From Sediminicola sp037203765 (GTDB lineage: Bacteria > Bacteroidota > Bacteroidia > Flavobacteriales > Flavobacteriaceae): a DNA stretch of 64,000 nucleotides. Below the pieces are notes generated by a model, which was not told where the DNA came from, did no database searches, and saw nothing but the letters and a program-made list of their open reading frames with translations. The stretch spans positions 62,001 to 126,000 of the forward strand of contig NZ_JBBCAS010000003.1 of NCBI RefSeq assembly GCF_037203765.1, in the 5' to 3' direction. Both the position numbers and the translations under genes were made by a program. Each line of letters opens with the position of its first letter. Position 1 is the first letter of the stretch. Positions 52,963-63,000 of this stretch are shown here, piece by piece.

Positions 52963-52984
52963 AAATTTGCTTTACAGAAATAAA

Positions 52985-54160
52985 TTATTTTTTCTCCAAT
53001 ACAATTGCTGAAGCACCACCACCACCATTACAAATAGCCGCTGCACCTATCTTACCGTTGTTCTGTTCCATAACGCTTAATAGGGTTATGATAATCCTGG
53101 CTCCGGAGCATCCCAATGGGTGACCCAAGGACACAGCGCCTCCATTGACATTTACGTTGGCATCTGTCAATCCAAGGATTTTCATATTGGCCAAACCTAC
53201 AACGGCAAAGGCTTCATTGAATTCAAAATAATCTACTTGATCTTTGGTAATACCTGCTTTGGCCAAGGCTTTTGGTAGGGCTTTGGATGGTGCCGTGGTG
53301 AACCATTTTGGTTCCTGGGCAGCATCTGCATAACTTTTTATGGTGGCCAATGGCGTTAAGTTTAATTCTTTGGCCTTATCGGCACTCATCAATACCAAGG
53401 CTGCGGCACCGTCATTTATGGTGGAAGCGTTGGCGGCCGTAACCGTGCCATCTTTTGAGAACGCAGGTCTTAGGGTCGGTATTTTGTCCAAACGAACGTT
53501 CTTGTATTCTTCATCTTCATTTACGATTACAGGCTCTCCCCTGCGCTGAGGTACCTCTACGGGGACCACCTCATTATTGAATTTTCCGGCCTTCCAGGCA
53601 GCGGCAGATCTTTCATAAGACTGCACGGCATAGGCATCCTGATCTTCCCTTGAGAATTTATATTCCGTAGCGCAGGCATCTGCACAAGTACCCATGGCAT
53701 TTTGGTCATAGGCATCTACCAGACCATCCTTTTGCATCCCATCTATTAAAGTGGTAGGTCCAAATTTCTGTCCATTTCTCATATGAACATAATGAGGTAT
53801 GGAGCTCATGTTTTCCATTCCTCCGGCAACAATGATGGAAGCATCCCCAAGAGCAATACTTTGAGCGGCCTGCATAACGGTCTTCATTCCGGAAGCACAT
53901 ACCTTATTTACTGTGGTACATGGAACGGTGTCCGGAATCCCGGCAAAAATAGCTGCTTGTCTGGCGGGAGCTTGTCCCGTTCCAGCCTGCACCACATTGC
54001 CCATTAAAACCTCTTCGACCAACTTCGGGTCCAAATTGATTTTATCCAAGGCCCCTTTGATCGCGATGGCGCCCAATTTTGGAGCTGGAATACTGGATAA
54101 TGCCCCCATAAAACTGCCTATGGGAGTTCTGGCAACAGATACAATAACTACTTCTTTCAT
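52985..54160 (-). CDS. Acetyl-CoA C-acyltransferase (thiolase)
   Basis: A 391-residue thiolase with all catalytic parts: nucleophile Cys in TTVNKVCASGMKTVMQAAQS, the NEAFAVVGLANMKILGL motif (His replaced region NEAFA), GGAVSLGHPLGCSGARIIIT (His) and AICNGGGGASAIVLEKK (second Cys). The N-terminus EVVIVSVARTPIGSFMGALS is typical of biosynthetic or degradative acetoacetyl-CoA thiolases. Either beta-oxidation or acetoacetyl-CoA formation is possible. It is upstream of and probably co-transcribed with the NlpC-like gene. Confidence 0.95.
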   Translation of the reverse strand: MKEVVIVSVARTPIGSFMGALSSIPAPKLGAIAIKGALDKINLDPKLVEEVLMGNVVQAGTGQAPARQAAIFAGIPDTVPCTTVNKVCASGMKTVMQAAQSIALGDASIIVAGGMENMSSIPHYVHMRNGQKFGPTTLIDGMQKDGLVDAYDQNAMGTCADACATEYKFSREDQDAYAVQSYERSAAAWKAGKFNNEVVPVEVPQRRGEPVIVNEDEEYKNVRLDKIPTLRPAFSKDGTVTAANASTINDGAAALVLMSADKAKELNLTPLATIKSYADAAQEPKWFTTAPSKALPKALAKAGITKDQVDYFEFNEAFAVVGLANMKILGLTDANVNVNGGAVSLGHPLGCSGARIIITLLSVMEQNNGKIGAAAICNGGGGASAIVLEKK

Positions 54161-54280
54161 GTCTAATTTTATAAATGATATTGCGAAATTAATAAATTAA
54201 AGCGCAAAGAACATGGTTCTATTGGTAAAAGCCTTTTTTAAATATATATTTTTCTATTTTTGGTGCAGATACCAAGTTAT

Positions 54281-56326
54281 ATGAGGAAATTTTTAGATCG
54301 GCTTTACAAGAATCAATCACTCATATACAAGTATATTTTATATGCGATTTCCGTCTTCTTGGTCGTTTTCTTTTTTCCCAAAGGAGGTAAGTTCAAGTAT
54401 GAGTTCCAAAAAGGAAAACCTTGGCAGTATGATAACCTCTATGCCCCGTTTGATTTTTCCATCAAAAAAACCGATGAGGAAATAGCCAAGGAAAAGCTGG
54501 CCATCCAAGCCAATCTTATCGACTACTACGACTATGATGAGGATTTGCAAAAAGAGGTCTATTATGCTTTCGAAAGAAAGTTTGACACCCTTTTTTCCGG
54601 GTACAAACTAAAAATGGGCCAATTTACCTCCCTTAAAAAGGCAGGATATGAAATATTGGATGAGATCTATGGCCATGGCGTTCTTAAGTCGAACGGCATC
54701 AATACGAAGGACAATCTTTATCTGGTGAAGGGCAATGAGGCCAAAAGGCTCAATTACTCTGATTTTTATAAGTTACAGGAAATTGCCGATCTTGTTGATA
54801 GGGAACTGGGCCAAAGAGGTCTCGGCAAATTTTCACCCCAATATCAAGAATTGTTCTTTGAAGTCATTAAGCCAAATGTTTTTTATGATGAGAACCTATC
54901 TCAGAAGGAGCTGGAAAATGAATTTTCTGAACTCTCTACTACCCGTGGCAACATTGATGAGGGCAAACTTATCATTGTAAAGGGGGAAGTTGTTGAAGCA
55001 GAAAACTTTAAGATTCTCAATTCTTTAAAGGAAGAATATGAATCTGAACTTTGGGCAGCCAACAATTATTATTTTATACTTTTCGGGTATATCGTTTTGG
55101 TGGCATTGGTGTTGCTGATGCTTCTTCTGTTCCTCAAAAAATATAGGCCGGTAACCTTTCGGAACAATACCAAGGTTACCTTTATCTTCTTCAACATTCT
55201 CCTCATGGTTTTTGTGACTACCTTGGTGGTCAAGTACGATGAAACCTATGTTTTTGTGGTTCCTTTGTGTATTCTTCCTTTGATCGTGAAGACCTTCTTT
55301 GATGCTCGTTTGGGCTTGTTTGTCCATGTGCTTACTGTGTTGATATTGGGGTTTGTTGTCCCGAACAGTTTTGAGTATATATTTCTTCAGATCATGGCAG
55401 GAATTGTTACCATTTTAACGGTGTCCGAACTTTATAAAAGGGCCAATCTGTTTATTTCGGTCACAGAGATCACCTTGATCTATATGGTGGGATATTTTGC
55501 CTTCCATATCATCCATGAGGGCAATTTGGATGATATACAGTGGTTGGTTTTTGGCCTTTTCCTCCTCAATGGTATGATCACCCTCTTTGTACAGCCTTTA
55601 ATTTACATCTATGAAAAAATCTTCGGATTGGTGTCGGATGTATCACTTTTAGAGCTGTCGGATACCAATAGCAAACTGTTAAAGGAGCTTTCCAATAAAG
55701 CCCCGGGTACCTTTCACCATTCCTTACAGGTTGCTAATTTGGCAGAAGCAGCTGCGAACGAAATAGGGGCCAATGCCATGTTGGTCAGGGTGGGGGCATT
55801 GTATCATGATATCGGAAAAATGAACAACCCAACGTATTTTACCGAGAATCAGATTACCAATGTAAACCCCCATGACGAACTATTGCCCAAGGACAGTGCA
55901 AAGATCATTATTGATCATGTTATAGAAGGAGTGGAGATTGCAAGGAAGAACAATCTTCCAGATCGGGTGATAGATTTTATTAGGGTGCACCATGGGACAA
56001 CCCTGGTATATTATTTTTACAAGAAGCAAATGGAAATGGAAGAGGGGGCGGATGAAACCGATTTTAGATATCCGGGGCCAATACCCTTTTCCAAGGAAAC
56101 CGCTATATTAATGATGGCCGACTCCATAGAGGCGGCATCCAAAAGTTTGAAAAACCCTACTTTTTTGATCATTGATGAGTTTGTGAATAGGATCATTTCG
56201 GGTCAAATGAATGCAAATCAGTTCTTGAATGCGAATATTACCTTCAAGGAAATTGAGACCATTAAGAAGGTTATGAAGCAGAAACTCACTAATATCTACC
56301 ATCTTAGGGTAGAGTACCCTGAATAG
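54281..56326 (+). CDS. 7TM-HD family phosphodiesterase (PgpH-like)
   Basis: A 681-residue membrane protein. One N-terminal helix (YILYAISVFLVVFFFPKGG) is followed by a large extracytoplasmic 7TMR-HD domain, then about seven membrane segments (from YYFILFGYIVLVALVLLMLL), and a cytosolic HD domain with FHHSLQVANLAEAAANEIGA, GALYHDIGKMNNPTYF (HD) and FIRVHHGTTLVYYF. This is the layout of PgpH, which hydrolyses cyclic di-AMP. The ATG at 54281 is chosen over the TTG at 54260. A TATTTTTG box at 54255-54262 is a probable -7 element, implying a short leader. Confidence 0.9.
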   Translation: MRKFLDRLYKNQSLIYKYILYAISVFLVVFFFPKGGKFKYEFQKGKPWQYDNLYAPFDFSIKKTDEEIAKEKLAIQANLIDYYDYDEDLQKEVYYAFERKFDTLFSGYKLKMGQFTSLKKAGYEILDEIYGHGVLKSNGINTKDNLYLVKGNEAKRLNYSDFYKLQEIADLVDRELGQRGLGKFSPQYQELFFEVIKPNVFYDENLSQKELENEFSELSTTRGNIDEGKLIIVKGEVVEAENFKILNSLKEEYESELWAANNYYFILFGYIVLVALVLLMLLLFLKKYRPVTFRNNTKVTFIFFNILLMVFVTTLVVKYDETYVFVVPLCILPLIVKTFFDARLGLFVHVLTVLILGFVVPNSFEYIFLQIMAGIVTILTVSELYKRANLFISVTEITLIYMVGYFAFHIIHEGNLDDIQWLVFGLFLLNGMITLFVQPLIYIYEKIFGLVSDVSLLELSDTNSKLLKELSNKAPGTFHHSLQVANLAEAAANEIGANAMLVRVGALYHDIGKMNNPTYFTENQITNVNPHDELLPKDSAKIIIDHVIEGVEIARKNNLPDRVIDFIRVHHGTTLVYYFYKKQMEMEEGADETDFRYPGPIPFSKETAILMMADSIEAASKSLKNPTFLIIDEFVNRIISGQMNANQFLNANITFKEIETIKKVMKQKLTNIYHLRVEYPE

Positions 56327-56372
56327 GATTTTGGTCGCGAAAAATATTCCGATAAAAAAAGTCAAAAAATAG

Positions 56373-56403
56373 TTGCGTTCTCGGATATGAAAAAGTACAT
56401 TTG
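56373..56403 (+). promoter_or_regulatory. Promoter of the tRNA cluster
   Basis: TTGC at 56373-56376 and TACATTTG at 56396-56403 with a 19-bp spacer (20 bp measured from the TTG). Initiation is expected near 56409, some 32 nt before tRNA-Ser. Confidence 0.7.
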
Positions 56404-56440
56404 CAACCGCATTTTTATATGCGCGATCTTAAAGATTATT

Positions 56441-56524
56441 GGAGAGGTGCCGGAGTGGTAACGGAGCAGATTGCTAATCTGTCGACGGGTAACTGTCGCC
56501 AGGGTTCGAGTCCCTGTCTCTCCG
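56441..56524 (+). tRNA. tRNA-Ser (GCT)
   Basis: An 84-nt cloverleaf with acceptor GGAGAGG / TCTCTCC and discriminator G. The anticodon loop TTGCTAA holds GCT (56473-56475), reading AGC and AGU. A long variable arm (GTCGACGGGTAACTGTCGCC region) is typical of serine tRNAs. T loop is GGTTCGAGTCC. CCA is not encoded. Confidence 0.96.
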
Positions 56525-56575
56525 CTTTTTTTTCTTTTAGATTTGACTTATTGACATATCCACATTGTCGGTTTT

Positions 56576-56650
56576 CGGGGTGTAGCGTAGCCCGGTTATC
56601 GCGCCTGCTTTGGGAGCAGGAGGCCGCAGGTTCGAATCCTGCCACCCCGA
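56576..56650 (+). tRNA. tRNA-Pro (TGG)
   Basis: A 75-nt cloverleaf with acceptor CGGGGTG / CACCCCG and discriminator A. The anticodon loop TTTGGGA holds TGG, reading CCN proline codons. T arm is GCAGGTTCGAATCCTGC. CCA is not encoded. Confidence 0.96.
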
Positions 56651-56654
56651 CAAT

Positions 56655-56728
56655 GGTCGCGTAGCTCAGCTGGATAGAGCATCTGCCTTCTAAGCAGACG
56701 GTCCCACGTTCGAATCGTGGCGCGATCA
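56655..56728 (+). tRNA. tRNA-Arg (TCT)
   Basis: A 74-nt cloverleaf with acceptor GGTCGCG / CGCGATC (one G-U pair) and discriminator A. The anticodon loop CTTCTAA holds TCT, reading AGA and AGG. It lies 4 bp after tRNA-Pro, so both come from one transcript. CCA is not encoded. Confidence 0.96.
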
Positions 56729-56738
56729 CAAGAATATC

Positions 56739-56774
56739 AAGGCTTTCAGGAAACTGGAAGCCTTTCTTGTTTTT
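56739..56774 (+). terminator. Terminator of the tRNA cluster
   Basis: Stem AAGGCTTTCAG (56739-56749) with CTGGAAGCCTT (56754-56764) closed by a GAAA tetraloop, followed by a T-rich tail to 56774. One G-U pair. Confidence 0.88.
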
Positions 56775-57033
56775 GGGGCTTTTCCTTTGAGCACCATTCC
56801 ATGGGGGAACATCAAAATATAAATTAGAGACTTTTCTACCTCAAAATGCGTTCATTTCGCAGGATGGTGTGGTTTTGTTTGCATAGTTCGGCATTGGGCC
56901 TTTATCTTATCGTGAAATTCTCCAATAGTACTTTAGGTTAGACCTTTCTTATATAAACCAAGTTTTAGGGAACCGGCAATTATTTTGTTTTATTTACATT
57001 TACTTAAATAGCTACCAGTTATATTTAGGCCAT

Positions 57034-59796
57034 ATGAATTTACGAGTATTATTACTTCTGCTTACCCTGGGAATGTCCAATTTCTTAGGCGGACAGGAAT
57101 TGTTGCCCCCTATTTATAATTATCCCATTTTTGAATACAATGCCGCTGGACAGAATTGGGGGCTGTCTGTTGACAAGGATGGGGAGTTATTTGTGGCAAA
57201 TAATAAGGGTTTGCTACATTTCAACGGGGAGCAATGGAACCTTTATAGACTTCCCAACAAGACAGTCGTCCGTTCCGTAGTGATTATTGGGGACAAAATA
57301 TATACCGGCTCCTATGAGGAATTTGGATACTGGGAAAAAAATGGGAAAGGCTCCTTGGAGTATAGTTCCCTGACCCATTTGATCAGCGGTCACAAGTTCA
57401 ATAGTGAAGAATTTTGGCAGATAGTTCCAAGTGGCAATGGTATTTACTTCAGATCATTTTCAAGAATCTATAAATATCAAGATGATAGTATCCAAGTAAT
57501 CAATCCATATACAGTTGTTACCAATTTAATAGATTTTAATGGAGATATAATCGTTGTGGATAATGATAGCGGAATCTATAGATTGTCTCAAAATCAACTA
57601 CTTCCAATTATCGATAATAGTCAACTTGGCAATGCCCAAATTGTAGATCTGATTCCATTCAATGATGGGCTGCTCCTAGGGACCAAGCAAAAAGGCTGTT
57701 TCCTATTGAAAGACGACGAACTTAGCCCGTGGGGCCCTAGTCTGACTTCCATTTTAAATCAACACCAATTGAACAAGATGATACAGCTATCTGATGGTAA
57801 GCTTGCATTTGGTACCATAAAAAGGGGAGTGTATATATATGACAGCGATACGGAAAAGGTGGAAAACATCAAAAGGGAGACTGGACTTCAAAACAATACC
57901 GTACTCTCCATGATAGCGCATAAGGGGCAATTGTGGTTAGGGCTAGACAATGGCATAGACAGAGTTCAATTGGATGCGCCAATTACCTACTTTACGGACC
58001 ATACAGGTGTTCTGGGGACTGTATATGACATGGCATTTTACAGAGGGACACTTTTTTTGGGCAGTAACACGGGAGTTTATTATTTCAAGGATGACGAACT
58101 TAAATTTGTGAAGGGTTCCCAGGGGCACGTATGGGACTTACAGGTTATTGGTGATGAACTTTTTTGTGGCCACAATTCTGGTACGTTTAAGGTTGATAAA
58201 GATAAATTTGAGTCCGTATTTGGGTTATCCGGAGGATATACCATGGTCAAGATTCCGGAAAAGGGCAATTCTTATCTCCAGGGAACTTATAACGGTATTG
58301 TTCATTATGAAAAAGATGATAGTGGAAGGTGGAGTTCCTTGCGGGTTGTAGGTTTGAATTTCCCAATAAAACAATTGAATTTCGAAAATCCAAATACCTT
58401 ATGGGTTGCCCATCCATATAAAGGATTGTACAGGGTTAAGATTGATAAGGACTATAGCTTTATAAAAGAGGATGATATCCAAGTTTTTGATCAGGGAGAA
58501 ATTCCAAATAACTTTAATGTTAAACTGTATAACATTAAAAACCAAATAGTCATTCGCAGTGACGGACAGTGGTTTAAATACGAGCCCATTGTGGGGAAAA
58601 TTACAAGGTTTGATGAGTTTGGGCCATTTGCCAACAAAGATCTGGTAAGCTATGATGAGAACCATTTTTGGTTTATTGACAATGAAGGAAACAAGGAAAT
58701 AATATTTACGGATCTTAACAAGGACAATCTGATGATTGCTGGGAATCAATTGGTAAGAAGGTTGGTTCCTGATTCAGAAAATGTCATGAAACAAAATGAC
58801 TCCATATATTATTTTACTCTTGGGGATGGCTTTGGAAAGCTTAATCTTAAAAAATTAAAGAGCAATCTTGAAAATGATAAGATCCCGTCCCCCAAACTGA
58901 GCTTCTTCAAAGATCAAGATACTTTGCATACATTAACGGGAAAGCCAATTTCTATTGGGTTTGTTCCTGCTCGGGAGCTCACTATTCAAGTGGCATCTCC
59001 TTTGATTGCCCAACCCCGTTATTATTACGTACTCAATGGAGCTGAAGAACAGGCTAAATATACTGACAATGGCACACTAAGATTCCAAAATCTGCCCTTT
59101 GGAAAATATAGTCTAGAGGTGTATACGGTTAACATCGATAATGAAAAATCCCTTCCCTTGGAAATTTCCTTTGAAATAGCCCCGCCATGGTATTGGTCCG
59201 ATATCTGTATTGTGGCCTATGTACTGGTCATTGTTTTGTTTTTATTTTCAATCAGGAAATATAACCGCAAAAAATTAGCGAGAGAGCAGGGTAAGCTGTT
59301 GGAGCGTATCAATAAAGAGCAAGAAGAGCGGTTGCAGGAACTTGAAAAGGAAAAATTGGCCAAGGAAGTACGGCAGAAACAAAAAGAACTGGCAGGGAGT
59401 ATTTTGAATGTGACCAAAAAGAATGAGCTGATCCTGGAACTAAAAAGTATCCTTTTGCTGAACAAGGATAAATTTGGTAACCAAAAAAAGTATAGATCAT
59501 TCATTAAGAAATTGGATGACTCTATTAATAATGATGAGGATTGGAAAAGATTTGAAATAAATTTCAAAGAACTCCACGAGGACTTCTTTGAAAGATTGCT
59601 TGAATCCTTCCCAGAGTTAACGCCCAAGGACCTCAAATTATGTGCCTATTTAAAAATGAACCATTCATCAAAGGAAATAGCTCCACTGATGGGCATCTCA
59701 ACAAGAGGGGTGGAGATACATCGTTATAGGTTGCGGAAAAAATTGGGTCTGGATGCTGACCAAAACATTTCCAACTTTCTAATCACCTTTAAATAA
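57034..59796 (+). CDS. Propeller sensor / Y_Y_Y / LuxR-type HTH transcriptional regulator
   Basis: A 920-residue single-protein sensor-regulator. Signal sequence MNLRVLLLLLTLGMSNFLGG leads to a periplasmic two-component-regulator-type beta-propeller (repeated units such as SVDKDGELFVANNKGLLHFN and LWLGLDNGIDRVQLDAPI). A Y_Y_Y-like Ig domain follows at about 640-715 (YYYVLNGAEEQAKYTDNG). One membrane helix lies at about 719-742, then a coiled coil (EQGKLLERINKEQEERLQEL), and a C-terminal LuxR-type HTH (about 862-915; LTPKDLKLCAYLKMNHSSKE, then GISTRGVEIHRYRLRKKLG). There is no kinase or receiver domain, so it should signal directly from periplasm to DNA. It precedes susC/susD and probably controls them. 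Confidence 0.88.
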   Translation: MNLRVLLLLLTLGMSNFLGGQELLPPIYNYPIFEYNAAGQNWGLSVDKDGELFVANNKGLLHFNGEQWNLYRLPNKTVVRSVVIIGDKIYTGSYEEFGYWEKNGKGSLEYSSLTHLISGHKFNSEEFWQIVPSGNGIYFRSFSRIYKYQDDSIQVINPYTVVTNLIDFNGDIIVVDNDSGIYRLSQNQLLPIIDNSQLGNAQIVDLIPFNDGLLLGTKQKGCFLLKDDELSPWGPSLTSILNQHQLNKMIQLSDGKLAFGTIKRGVYIYDSDTEKVENIKRETGLQNNTVLSMIAHKGQLWLGLDNGIDRVQLDAPITYFTDHTGVLGTVYDMAFYRGTLFLGSNTGVYYFKDDELKFVKGSQGHVWDLQVIGDELFCGHNSGTFKVDKDKFESVFGLSGGYTMVKIPEKGNSYLQGTYNGIVHYEKDDSGRWSSLRVVGLNFPIKQLNFENPNTLWVAHPYKGLYRVKIDKDYSFIKEDDIQVFDQGEIPNNFNVKLYNIKNQIVIRSDGQWFKYEPIVGKITRFDEFGPFANKDLVSYDENHFWFIDNEGNKEIIFTDLNKDNLMIAGNQLVRRLVPDSENVMKQNDSIYYFTLGDGFGKLNLKKLKSNLENDKIPSPKLSFFKDQDTLHTLTGKPISIGFVPARELTIQVASPLIAQPRYYYVLNGAEEQAKYTDNGTLRFQNLPFGKYSLEVYTVNIDNEKSLPLEISFEIAPPWYWSDICIVAYVLVIVLFLFSIRKYNRKKLAREQGKLLERINKEQEERLQELEKEKLAKEVRQKQKELAGSILNVTKKNELILELKSILLLNKDKFGNQKKYRSFIKKLDDSINNDEDWKRFEINFKELHEDFFERLLESFPELTPKDLKLCAYLKMNHSSKEIAPLMGISTRGVEIHRYRLRKKLGLDADQNISNFLITFK

Positions 59797-59852
59797 GGGG
59801 TATAGGTCCTTAGTTTAATTCGGTTTGTTATCTCAGAATAAGTTAATATCTC

Positions 59853-59872
59853 ACTACATCATTACTACATCA
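59853..59872 (+). promoter_or_regulatory. Candidate operator: two direct ACTACATCA copies, 11 bp apart
   Basis: The 9-mer ACTACATCA occurs at 59853-59861 and again at 59864-59872, an 11-bp period that puts both on one face of the helix. It lies in the 246-bp gap between the regulator and susC. Binding by the upstream regulator is inference. Confidence 0.45.
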
Positions 59873-59955
59873 AACCATTAATTATTAACATAATTTTTTA
59901 TTTTTTACTACAGCAAGTCCAATAAACATGGGCATTTATGGACTTCAAACCATGA

Positions 59956-59964
59956 TGATGTAGT
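59956..59964 (-). promoter_or_regulatory. Third, inverted copy of the ACTACATCA motif
   Basis: TGATGTAGT is the exact reverse complement of the upstream 9-mer, 83 bp downstream of the second copy and 78 bp before susC. A flanking CAAACCAT is also shared with the second copy (59871-59878 and 59946-59953). Confidence 0.45.
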
Positions 59965-60042
59965 TTTTATGTATGGTATTAATAATTGCAAGGGGGTCAT
60001 TTTGTTAATTTAGCAGAAAACCAATACAATTATTATAACATC

Positions 60043-63000
60043 ATGAAAATACGGGGTATACTTTTATTATTCACATTTCTTATGTTCCAAGCAGCGGCCT
60101 TTGCGCAAAACAACATTACCATTCGTGGAAGTGTTGAAGATACAGAGGGTGTTCCATTGCCTGGAGCGAGTATTGTTGTGAAGGGAACACAACAAGGGAC
60201 ACAAACTGATTTTGATGGGAACTTTATCTTGGATAATGTATCGCCATCGGCATCATTGGTCATTAGTTATATTGGTTTTATAACCAAGGAGATGGCCGTT
60301 GCTGGTAAAACTTCACTTAGCATTGTATTGGAGGCAGATGCCCAGGCATTGGACGAAGTGGTCCTTATAGGTTATGGATCCATGAAATCCAAAGATCTTA
60401 CCTCTGCCATTACTACCATTAAATCTGAGGAGTTGGCGGCAACTCCAACAGGACAGGCCATGCAGGCCCTACAGGGCAAAGTGGCAGGATTGCAGGTCAT
60501 CAATAGTGGAGGTCCTGGACAGTCCCCTACCATTAGGGTGAGGGGTATTGGGTCTTATGATTCTGGAGCATCAGGTCCTCTTTACGTGGTAGATGGGATG
60601 TTCTTTGACAACATAGATTTTTTGAACACAGCTGATATTACATCCATATCCATTTTAAAGGATGCTTCTGCTGCGGCCATTTATGGGGTGCGGGCTGCCA
60701 ATGGTGTTGTTCTGATTGAAACAAAATCCGGTACATACAACAAGAAAGCTGAAATCACTTATGATGGTTATACAGGTTATCAAGTGGCCCAGAATGTACT
60801 GAAGGTCGCCAATGCGGAGCAGTTTACGACCATTGCGCTCGAATCTGGATCTGCACCCGACGCCCAATTTATCTTAAATGCCATGCAGCGTTATGGTCGT
60901 AGTAGGGTGAATCCAAATGTTCCTGATGTCAATACAGATTGGTATGATGAGATCATGAGGACGGCGCCCATCCAAAACCACAGTTTTGGGGTGACAGGAG
61001 GAAGTGAGGATGCTACCTATGCTATTGGAGCCAACTACTTTAGTCAAGAAGGAATATTGAAAATGCGCAATGAATATGAGCGTTTCAACCTAAGGAGTAA
61101 AATCGATTTTAAAGTCAATGATTGGTTGACGGTAGGTGGAAATACGGTTATCAGTAATGCTACTCGGTATGATGCGGAGGACTCCGCTTGGAGACAGGCT
61201 TATTTCGCCGTGCCGATTTTACCGGTATTGGACCCATTAAATACAGATGCAACTCCAATTGCTTATGCCAACGCACAGGATTTGGGTTATAGAGGGGGGC
61301 AAAACCCTTTCCCAACCTTGGATTTCAGTGAGAACCGTTCTAAAATTAGGAATGTACTGGCTAATTTTTATGCTCAGTTTGAATTGGTTCCTGACAAACT
61401 AACTTTTAAAACGGCCTACAATCATAACTTTGAAACTAGGGAAAAAAGGGAAGTCCGATTGCCTTTCTTTATTGGAAATAACTTCCAAAGGGAAGATGCA
61501 TCCTTGTTCAAGGGCAATGAGACCTATTCCAATCAGATTTGGGACAATACCTTGACCTATACCGATTCTTTTGGCAAACATAATTTGAGTGTCCTATTGG
61601 GTGGTTCTTTCAGAGACGAATCGTTTGAACAATTGAGGGCGAGAGGCTTGAATTTTCCGTTATCGGGAGAAGAGGCATACTATCTGGATCTGGCGCAAAC
61701 CATTGTAAATGAGGATGTAGGTGATGATGGTAGACGTGAATACGGATTGTCGTATTTTAGTAGGGTATCCTATAACTACGACAATAAATATTTGTTGTAC
61801 GGAACGTTTCGTGCGGACGGCACAAACAAGTATCAAGAGAAGTGGGGGTATTTCCCGACCATTGGTGCAGGATGGGTCCTTTCTGAAGAGTCTTTTATGG
61901 AGGACAATGGATTGTTCGACTTTCTAAAGTTAAGGGGAAGTTGGGGTCAGTTGGGGAACGACAATGTGCCGGGAAGTGAGGGTTCCATTACCTCGCAAGT
62001 CGTAACGACGGCTCTTGGTGACACCATGTTTAGCGGCGTAAGTACAAGTAGCGATTTTACATCCTTAAAATGGGAGGTGACAGAAGAAATCAATGCTGGG
62101 TTGTCTGCTGCCATATTCAATAATCAATTATCCATTGAGGCAGATTATTACGTGAGGGATACCAAAGATGCGATCATTCCGGTCCAGCGACCATTGATTC
62201 CGGGAAGTATAAGAAAAAATGTTGGGGAAATTAGAAACTCCGGATTTGAGTTGGCCTTAAATTGGAACAAAAAGGTAAATGACGATTTTACATATAGTAT
62301 TGGAGGAAATTTCTCAACATTGAAAAATGAAGTTCTTGATTTGGGGGGGCAAGCATTTATAGATGCGGGAACTGCAGAGTTTCGTCAAAGATCTATCATT
62401 GGTGAATCTATATTTGCCTTCTATGGTAGAGAAATAGCCGGTGTTTACCAAAATGACGCTGAAATTCAGGCAGATCCTGTAGCCGTGGCCAATAACTTGG
62501 CTCCCGGAGATTTTAAGTATAAGGATTTGGATGGAAATGGTGAAATCAATGATGATGACAGAACCGTTTTAGGATCCTTTTTGCCTTCCTATTCTTTTGG
62601 TTTCAATATAGGGGTGGCCTATAAAGGTTTTGATCTCTCTGCCAGTGCAATTGGACAAGGCGGCAATAAAATTTTGAACAGAAAACGAGGTGAAGTAATC
62701 TTTACCAATGACACCAATATAGATAGGGACTTTGCTATAAATCGTTGGCATGGGGAGGGGACATCCAATAGTTATCCTTCAGCAGCAGGAATCAGAAAAG
62801 GATGGAACCAAAGATTAAATGATTATTTTATTGAAGATGGAGACTTTTTTAGGATTCAAAATATCACGTTTGGTTACACCATCAACAAAAAGAAAACAAA
62901 TCCAAACTTGCCCGATATCAGGCTTTATGTTACTGCGGAAAAACCATTGACCGTGTTTAGCTATAATGGATTCAATCCAGAGGTACCCAACGGAGTAGAT

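Noticed and set aside
56401..56729. Open frames on both strands across the tRNA cluster
   Set aside because: They cover three well-formed tRNA genes and are chance frames (the minus one resembles the well-known tRNA-antisense artefact).
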